Below, one piece after another: positions 56,421 through 64,000 of a stretch of 64,000 bases of DNA. Below the pieces are notes generated by a model, which was given only the letters and a program-made list of their open reading frames with translations, ran no database searches and was not told the origin of the DNA. A program made the translations under genes and the position numbers. The first letter of the stretch is position 1, and each line of letters begins with the position of its first letter. This DNA comes from Theropithecus gelada (taxonomy: Eukaryota > Chordata > Mammalia > Primates > Cercopithecidae), in contig NC_037673.1 in the NCBI RefSeq assembly GCF_003255815.1, positions 175,218,045-175,282,044 of the forward strand. The letters run 5' to 3'.

Positions 56421-57459
56421 AGTCCTGCACCTCTCTTAGTTGCAATCCACTGTCATTCTTCTGGAGTCCTATTGATATAATAGTACAGTGTTGGGGAGAG
56501 GAGGTATATAATAATCTATCATCTTATGATTAAATCTCAGGTTTTTCATGGGTTTCGGTCCCTGGGCTGTGATCTTCAGAGGCATTTCTTAGCTTTTTTT
56601 CCATTCCTAGGTGAGAGGGTGGAGTTGTCTAATTGCCTTTCTGCCAGGTCAGAAAAGTTTCTAGTAAAATATTGCCCTTGAGGGCAAGCCTTTGTTTCAG
56701 AGAACACTCTGGGCATATTTCAAAATGGTAACTTTCCCCAGGCATATTTCAAAATGGTTACTTTTCTCCTACCCCTGCCAGAAGCACAAAGGGATTTTTC
56801 TTTGATTTCACTGTGAGAACCTGGTGGGGTTCCTGGAGGTAAAACCCCATAAAACTGTGGCCCCAGTCTTACTCTCAAGCCAGTCCATGATCTGCCTCCC
56901 ACAATGTGTCAGTCATCGTGTAAGTGTTCCTACCAGTTACTGGCTCCAGAAGCTTCTGCTCTTGGTAAGCTGATCTTGCCTGTGATTCTCTGTATCCACC
57001 TACTTCTCCAGTTTTCAGGGTGGCAATGTGTCCTGTGACCTCAACTATCTGATGGATCTAGGAGGAATCACTGGTTTTCAGTTTGTTTACCTTTTTGCTT
57101 GTTGTGAGGATGTGAGTGATGACTTCCAAGCTCTCTACATGTTTCTAAGCTGGAGCTGGAAGTCTCTCTCCTTAGCTGAGGGTTTGGAAGTGGTCAAGGG
57201 GGATATCTGATCAGTCTGCACTCCTTTCCATCAACTTCTCCTTGTAAATGGCTTAAATGCTCTGCTGTTAGACACAGCTGACATCATCTAGCTTGGGCTT
57301 TTGCTGATAATGTCTGGGTAAATGTGGCAGACAGAGATCATCCCAAAGCAATGTGTGGGAGGAAGAAATGTATAAGCCATAAACTTCTCCAACGCCATCT
57401 TCTCATTGCAGTGTCTGGCTGCTCCAGACCTGAGCTTTGTAAAAAACAAAACAAAAAGA

Positions 57460-57490
57460 CACAACACACACACACACACACACACACACC
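57460..57490 (+). repeat. (CA)n microsatellite
   Basis: About 13 CA dinucleotides ending in CCCC. Confidence 0.95.
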
Positions 57491-57690
57491 CCAAAATATT
57501 TTGCCATGGGCCAACTTGCACCAGTTCAAATCTGCTTTCTCAGGCATTCTCATAGTATTTATGTTGATTCATCATATCAATAATCCCACCTCATTTGGGA
57601 GGTTCACCAGAGTTATTATGGGGAGAAAGAAACTCATGCTATTTCACCATCTTGTATGGAAACCAATAGGTTCAAAATTAAACCTTCCTT

Positions 57691-58880
57691 GATTTCTGGG
57701 AATAAACCTAACTTAGTGCAGCACTTCACCTTTTTATCCACAAATGGATATAGTCTACTGATATTGGGGTTAGGGATTTTGCATCCATGCAATTTTTTTG
57801 TGTTTTCCCTTCTGGTCCTTATCTAATTTTGCCATTAGAGTTATGACATCATGGAATAAACTGAGAAGTGCTTCCTTTCCCCATTATTATCTAGAAGAGT
57901 TTGTATAACAGAATTATCTACTTCATGAATGGTAACATTTGTCTACTCACATTCTGAGCCTGGTATTTTCTTTGTGGAAATATTTTAAATTTCAAATTTG
58001 ATTCTTTTTATGATTACAATGGTATCAGATTTTCTATTTCTTCTTGTGTAAATTTTATTTTTCTAAGAATTTGTTCATTTTCCATTTTTTGGCATGAACT
58101 TGTTTATATTATTTTTTTTCATTAACCTTCTAGCTTCTATTCCATGAATTTGTTTATATTATTTTTTCATTAACCTTCTAATTTCTACTCCTTCAATAGT
58201 TAAATTCTGTTCCTTATTTCTAAAGTTTTTGTGTATGCATCTGTCTTTTATTCTTCATCAATATTACCAGAAGTTTGTAAATACTAAGTCAACTTTTGGC
58301 TTTGTTAATCCTTTCTTTATAAGTTTTTTTAAATAATTACATTACATGCTTAATGAACTTAGCTTTTTATTTCCTTCTAATTTCTTTGGTTTTGTTGTAT
58401 TATATAGCTCATTAATTAATTTTCAAACTTTTTATCTAATTTTTGTATCAAGACTATAAGTACTTCTAAGCACTTCCCTGACTAAATTTCATACCATTTT
58501 ATTTTTTCAGTCAGCTTTCTCAGATTGAATCACAAGTTTTGCTATATGATATTTAGTTAGGAGTATTTTCTATTTTGTTTTGGTCACATTAAAAACTTTA
58601 GTGATATGCTTATTTGTTCAGGGTGTGCATATAGGCATTTAATATGAATATAATTTCTCTCAAATTTTATTTCATTACAATTACAGAAAGATGAAGTATG
58701 AATATAACAACATTTCCCTAATTACTTGTGAGCACACTTTCAATGATCAATGTGATATCACATCAGTGTGAAACTCTTTAATTTTTCCTATGTTTTACTT
58801 GCTTTGCTTATATTTGTTGAAATATCATTTTACACCTGCATATAACAAAAGTTTGGGAAAAATTGGGCAGGGTTTTTGTT
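57691..58880 (-). mobile_element. Antisense L1 ORF2 fragment
   Basis: AT-rich antisense ORF2 phrases such as TTAATCCTTTCTTTATAAGT and TATGACATCATGGAATAAAC. A local tandem duplication lies at 58092-58190. Confidence 0.45.
58092..58190. repeat. Tandem duplication of about 50 bp
   Basis: The segment ATGAACTTGTTTATATTATT through TTAACCTTCTAGCTTCTA recurs immediately as ATGAATTTGTTTATATTATT through TTAACCTTCTAATTTCTA. Confidence 0.85.
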
Positions 58881-58934
58881 GTTTTCCATTTCATTTTTCT
58901 TTAATAATATACTTCTATTTATTTTTATTTCACA

Positions 58935-61545
58935 ATTTTTAATTGGTATGTAATAATTGTACATATTTTGGGGCTAATGTGGTATTTTGATACTGTATAT
59001 AATGTGCAATGATCAAATCAGGGAAATTAGGATATCCATCACCTCAAACACTTTTCTTTGTGTTGGAAAGATTACAATTCTTCTCTTCCTATTTTGAAAC
59101 GTACAACACGTTATTGTTAACAATAATTTTCCTGCTGTACTATTTGAATACTAGAATTTATTCCTTCTATTTAACTGTAGTTTTGTGTCCTTAACCAGCT
59201 TCTCTTCATCTTCTCCTACTCACTTCCCTTCCCAGCATCTGATAACCACCATTCTAATCTATACTTCCATGAGATCCACTTTTTTAGTTCCCACATATGA
59301 GTGAGAATGTGATATTTGTCTTTCTGTGCCTGGCTTATTTTACTTAAGATAATGACCTCCAGTTCCATACATGTTGCTGGAAATGATAAAATTTTGTTCT
59401 TTTTTATGACTGAATAATATCCCATTGTGTATATGTACCACATTTTCTTTAGCTGTTCATCCATTAGGTTAGGTTGATTCCATATCTTGGCTATTCTGAA
59501 TAGTGTTGCAATAAACATGGGCTGATGTCTCTTCCCTATAGAGATTTCCTTTCTTTTGGGTACATATCAGCAGTGGGATTGCTGGATCATATGGTAGTTC
59601 TATTTTTAGTTTTTTGAGGAACCTCCATACCGTTTTCCATAGTGGCTGTACTACTTTACATTCCTACCGACAGTATACGAGCATTTCCCTCTTTCTGCAT
59701 CTTCAATAGAATTTTTTTTCTGTCTTCCTGATAATGATTATTCTAACTGGAATGAGATGATATTTCATGTGCTTTTGATTTGCATTTCCCTGATGATTAG
59801 TGATGTTGAACATTTTTTCAAATACCTGTTGGCCACTTGTATGTCTTCTTTTGAGAAATTTCTATTCAGGTCTTTCGTCCATTTTTAAAATTTAATTTAA
59901 TTTAATTTGTCCCTCTTCTTCTTTGTGGTGGTATTTTTCCATGATTAAATCAGATTATTTGTTTCTTTTTTCTCTATGGAGTTGTTTGAATTTTTTTATT
60001 ATTGTTGTTATTAATCCTTTGTCTGATGGATAGTTTGCAAATATTTTCTCCCATTCTGTAAGTCTCTTCACTTTATTAATTATTTCCTTTGCTGTGCAGA
60101 AGTTTTTAGATTGATGTAATCCCATTTTTGTTTTGGTTGCCTATATTTATTTTTTATTTCTTATGTATTTATTTTTTGAGACAGAGTCTCACTCTGTCAC
60201 CCAGGCTGGAGTGCAGTGGGGCAATCTTGGCTCACTGCCACCTCTCCCTCCTTCAAGTGACTCTCTTTCCTCAACCTGCCAGTAGCTAGGATTACAGGCA
60301 CCCACCACAACGTCTGGCTAATTTTTGTATTTTTAGTAGAGAGAGGGTTTCACCATGTTAGCCTGGCCGGTCTCAAAACCTGACCTCAAATGATCCACCT
60401 GCCTTGGCCTCCCAAAATGCTGGGATTCCAGGCGTGAGCCACCATGCCCAACCAGTTGCCTATGATTTTGAAGTCTTACCCAAAAAATCTTTGCCCAGAC
60501 CAATGTCCTATAATGCTTTCTCAGTGTTTTATTTTAGTTGTTTCATAGTTTTAGGCCTTATGTTTAAATCTTTAATCCATTTTGAGTTGATTTTTGTATA
60601 TGGTGAAATACGAGGATCTAGTTTTATTCTTCTATGTGTGGATATCTGGTTTTCCCAGCACCATTTATTAAGGAGACTGTCCTTTCCACAGTGTGTGTTC
60701 TTGGCTTCTTTATTGAGAAGCAGTTGGCTGTAGGCATGTGAATTTATTTCTGGGTTCTCTATTCTGTTTCACTGGTCTGTATATCTGTTTTTATGTCAGT
60801 ACCATGCCAGTACCATGCTGTTTTGTTTACTATTGCTTTGTAGTATAATTTGAAATCAGCTACTGTGATTCTTTGTTATTCTTGCTCAGGATTGTCTTAG
60901 CTATTCAGGGTCTTTTGTGGTTCCATATAAATTTTAGAATTGCTTTTTCTGTTTCCGTGGAGAATGTACTTGGTATTTTGATAAGGATTACATCTGCGGT
61001 TGCTTTGGGTAGTATAGACATTTTAACAATGTTAATTCTTCCAATCTATGAGCATGAAATATCTTTCCATTTTTTTGTGTGTCCTCCTCAGTTTCTTTCA
61101 TCAGTGTTTTATAGTTTTTCTTGTAGAGATCTGTCACTTGTTTGGTTAAATTTATTCCTAGATATTTTAGTTTCTGTAGCCATTGTAAGTGGGACTGCTT
61201 TCTTGATTTTTTTTTTTCAGATTGATTGCTATAGCATAGATAAACACTACTGATGTTTGTATGTTGATTTTGTACCCTGCAACTTTACTGTAAGTTCTTA
61301 CGTAAGTTCTAAAGTTTTTTGGTGGAGTCTTCAGGTTTTTTTACATATAAAATCACATCATCTGCAAACAAGTAATTTGACTCCTTCCTTTCTAACTTGG
61401 ATGCCCTGTATTTCTTTCTCTTGCCTAATTGCTCTGGCTATAATTTCCAGTACTATATTCAATACAAATGGTGAAAGTGGGCATCCTTGTCTTATTCCAT
61501 ATCTTAGTGGGAAGGATTTCAGTTTTTCCCCTGTGTGGCTTAAAA
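58935..61545 (-). mobile_element. Antisense primate L1, ORF2 and 3' UTR
   Basis: Landmarks in antisense order: GATCAAATCAGGGAAATTAG, TGTGCCTGGCTTATTTTACT, GGGATTGCTGGATCATATGG, TTGATTTGCATTTCCCTGAT, TTTGCTGTGCAGAAGTTTTT, CAGCACCATTTATTAAGGAG, TCCTTGTCTTATTCCATATC. Open frames at 60873-61574 read the antisense strand of ORF2. An Alu is inserted at 60176-60453. Confidence 0.75.
60176..60453 (-). mobile_element. Alu
   Basis: Antisense, inserted in antisense L1. Confidence 0.92.
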
Positions 61546-62518
61546 CATCCTATAGATATAACAAATTATTTTAAATAGTTATTTTAAACCAACCTATCTC
61601 TGATCATACAAAAAGGAAAGAAAGAAAAACCCTGTACACATTAACTCTTTTCCTCCATTTTGAATTTTTGATGTCACAATTTGCATTTTATGTTGCCTAT
61701 CTTTTAACAAATTGTAGTTATTATTTTAAATAGTTTTGTCTTTTAGTCTTCTTAGTAAATATATGAGTAGTTTACATATCACGATTATTACATTAGTATA
61801 ACAATCATATTAGTGTCCTTTTCTTTTGGTTTGAAGAATCCCTTTAGCATTTTTTTATAGGTCCAATCTAGTAGCAATCAATTGCCCCAGCTTTTGTTTG
61901 TCTGGGAAAGTCTTTATTCCTCCTTCATTTCTGAAAGATAGCTTTTCTGGGTATGGTATTCTTGTTTGGCAGATTTTTTTTCCCTCTTCAGAGTGGAAAT
62001 ACATCTTCCTACTCCATCCTGGCCTGTAAAGTTTCTACTGAGAAGTCTTCTACCAGGAATATTTGATCTCTCTTATATGTTATTTGCTTCTTTTCTCTGG
62101 CTACTTTTAGAATCCCCTCTCTATGTTGGACCTTTGAGAGTCTGATTATATGTCTTGGAGTATTCTTATTTGGGTTGAATCTGATTGCTGACCTTTGGTC
62201 TTCATGTACTTGGATATTTATATATTTCTCCAGGTTTGGAAAGTTTTCTATTATTATTTCTTTAAATAAGCTTTCTACCTATTTTTCTTCCTCAGTTCCC
62301 TCTTTAAGTCCAATAATCTGAATATTTGCTGGTTTGATGTTGCCTTATAGATCCCCTAAGCTTGCTTTATTCCTTTTCATTATGTTTTCTTTCTCTCTTC
62401 TATGTATTTTCAAATAGTCTGTCTTTGAGCTCACTGATTCTTTCCTATGTTTGATTAATTCTGCTGTTGATGTTCTCTATTGAAATTTTCATAGTATTTT
62501 TCAACTCTAAGATTTCAC

Positions 62519-62817
62519 TTTTTTTTTTTTTTTTTGAGACAGTGTCTTGCTCTGTTGCCCAGGCTGGAGTCCAGTGGTGCAATCTTGGTTCACTGCAACC
62601 TCTGCCTTCTGGGTTGAAGCAATTCTCCTGCCTCTGCCACCTGAATAGCTGGCATTATGGGCATGTGCCACCATGACCAGCTAATTTTTGTATATTTAGT
62701 AGAGACAGGGTTTCACCATGTCATCCAGGCTGGTCTCAAACTCCTGACCTCAAGTGATCCACCAGCCTCAGCCTTCCAAAGTGCTGGGATTTCAGGCGTG
62801 AGCCACCACACCTGACC
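62519..62817 (-). mobile_element. Alu
   Basis: Antisense, inserted in antisense L1. Confidence 0.92.
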
Positions 62818-62945
62818 GATTTCGCATTAAAAAAAATTTGTTTTAATCTTTCTGTTACATTTTCCGGTACATTTCTGAATTAATCCTATGTGTTTTCATG
62901 AAGTTTGTTGAGCTATTTAGAACAGCTATTTGGAATTCTTTTTTG

Positions 62946-63238
62946 TTTTGTTTTGTTTTTGAGACAGAGTCTCACCTCTGTCACCTAGGCTGGAGGGCAT
63001 GGGCTATCTTGGCTCACTGCAGCCCCTGCCTCCTGGGTTCAAGTGATGCTCCTGCCTCAGCCTCCCGAGTAGCTGGGACTACAGGTGTGTGCCATCACAC
63101 CCGGCCAATTTTTGTATTTTTAGTAGAGATGGGATTTCACCATGTTGGCCAGGATGGTCTCGATCTCCTGACCTTGTGATCCGCCCACCTCAGCCTCCCA
63201 AAGTGCTGGGATTACAGGCGTGAGCCACTGCGCCCAGC
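62946..63238 (-). mobile_element. Alu (AluY-like)
   Basis: Antisense; the phrase GGAATTCTTT on both sides is its target duplication. Confidence 0.92.
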
Positions 63239-63676
63239 CTGGAATTCTTTATCTGAGACATTATACATCTTCATCACTTTAGGGTCTGCCTCTGGCACCT
63301 TGTTTTCTCTGGTTAGGTCATATTTCCTTGAATGTTTTTGAGCTTGTGGATGTGCAACAATGTCTTGCATTTAGGGACTAAATATTTATTTTAGTCTTCA
63401 CAGTCTGGCCTCATTTGTGCCTGCCTTTCTGCAGAGGGCCTTCCAGGGATTCTGAGCCCACTGACTATTGAGTTCCCTGAGCCTGTGACCACTGTAGCCA
63501 TCTCAGCACTGGAGGATGCTCTACGCCTGGACTTGCTGTGAGTCTCATGAGGACTTTGAGGTTAATGAAGTTTTGTGTCCCAGATGGACCTGGGGAAGAC
63601 CCAAGGAACGGATATACTGGGACTGTGTGGGAATGCTAGCCAGGGACCTGAGTCTAGAAGACTGTACTGTAGGCTC

Positions 63677-63950
63677 AGATGGGTGTGCCTCCTAGCAGGT
63701 CTTTGCATAGGTGGAATGGGTTCCTTACTGCAACAAGAGGAGCTGGAGTTGAGACTGGGTCCCCTTGGAATCTGCTGTGGGACAGAGGCTGGAGAGCCCA
63801 TTATGTTGACCCAGATAGGTAAGCATCTCTCAGCAGATCTCAGTACAGATGGAATAGTTCTCTGATTGCGGTGGGAGGGGCTGGAGTTGAGACTGGTTCC
63901 CCTCAGGATCTGTTGTGGGATAAGGCTGGCAAGCCTGTCAGGTCAGGGAA
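63677..63950 (-). repeat. Tandem units in an L1 5' region
   Basis: Two diverged copies start at about 63677 and 63813, period about 136. Shared phrases are GGTGGAATGG/AGATGGAATAG and GGAGTTGAGACTGG, each followed by TCCCCT and ATCTGCTGTGGGA or ATCTGTTGTGGGA. Short open frames here belong to the repeat. Confidence 0.65.
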
Positions 63951-64000
63951 GCTCAGACTCCTGGGATTGAGGTATGAGTGAGTCTCCCTCTGGGTCCTTG

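Larger units (their letters stand above)
55690..57690 (-). mobile_element. Antisense old L1, ORF1 and 5' region
   Basis: Antisense ORF1-region phrases (GTTCTTTGGCTCTGTCTAGT, CCTTTTAGCATGTTGTGTAA, GAAAGCTGAGCATGCTGTAT), then 5' region to AACTCATGCTATTTCACCAT. A TG run, a palindromic minisatellite and a CA run are embedded. Confidence 0.5.
61560..64000 (-). mobile_element. Antisense old L1, 5' half, running out of the window
   Basis: Antisense L1M sequence (AGGTCCAATCTAGTAGCAAT, TTCTACTGAGAAGTCTTCTA, TGTCTTTGAGCTCACTGATT), with Alus at 62519 and 62946, then a 5' UTR-like GC-richer part from about 63400 containing two tandem units. Confidence 0.6.

Noticed and set aside
60873..61574. Plus-strand frames of 105-126 codons with hydrophobic segments
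   Set aside because: Antisense of L1 ORF2; the membrane-like look comes from T-rich sequence.
1..64000. CRISPR array, operon, tRNA or rRNA genes, integron or phage
   Set aside because: No supporting sequence. The tandem repeats are microsatellites, minisatellites, zinc-finger units or parts of transposable elements.

Overview
The window is nuclear DNA from a catarrhine primate (human, ape or Old World monkey). About 34 Alu copies are recognisable, several with AluY-type diagnostic stretches. There are also many L1 fragments of different ages, L2, MIR, MER1-type hAT elements, LTR copies and spliced KRAB zinc-finger genes. No prokaryotic or viral genome, operon or CRISPR array is present.

Two plus-strand KRAB-C2H2 zinc-finger genes form a tandem paralogous pair. 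The first (2063-8542) has KRAB-A, KRAB-B and a terminal exon with 13 fingers; its first coding exon lies left of the window. Exon phases, sequence and reconstructed length (552 aa from the KRAB exon; 563 with an 11-aa first exon) match ZNF879. The second (31501-47585) is complete in four coding exons: a 9-codon start exon, KRAB-A, KRAB-B and a terminal exon with 11 fingers plus a dead twelfth. It encodes 554 aa and matches ZNF354C. The pair in this order points to the segment orthologous to human 5q35.3. Both products are expected to be nuclear DNA-binding repressors that recruit TRIM28 through KRAB.

Layout: 1-2062 repeats and intron; 2063-8542 ZNF879; 8543-29500 intergenic and repeat-rich, with nested LTRs, split L2 copies, an AT-rich palindrome and a twin-primed L1 at 27390-29480; 29510-30160 a CpG-rich promoter with two ZNF143/SBS-like motifs; 30160-43747 5' part and long intron of ZNF354C, including an intact MER1-type element; 43748-47585 KRAB and finger exons with a minisatellite inside an intronic Alu; 47586-50600 3' UTR and flank, with an antisense 5'-truncated CSDE1 retrocopy that has a 10-bp target-site duplication; 51650-55230 L1M, MLT1 and an hAT transposase relic; 55690-64000 mostly antisense old L1, ending in the tandem-repeat 5' region of one.

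Most notable: the two KRAB-A exons differ at 2 of 127 bases while the neighbouring introns and the KRAB-B exons are much more diverged, which suggests exon-scale gene conversion. The finger arrays show their growth history: a three-finger duplication in ZNF879 and an alternating two-finger unit in ZNF354C. I found no previously undescribed gene system; the interest lies in locus evolution and repeat biology.
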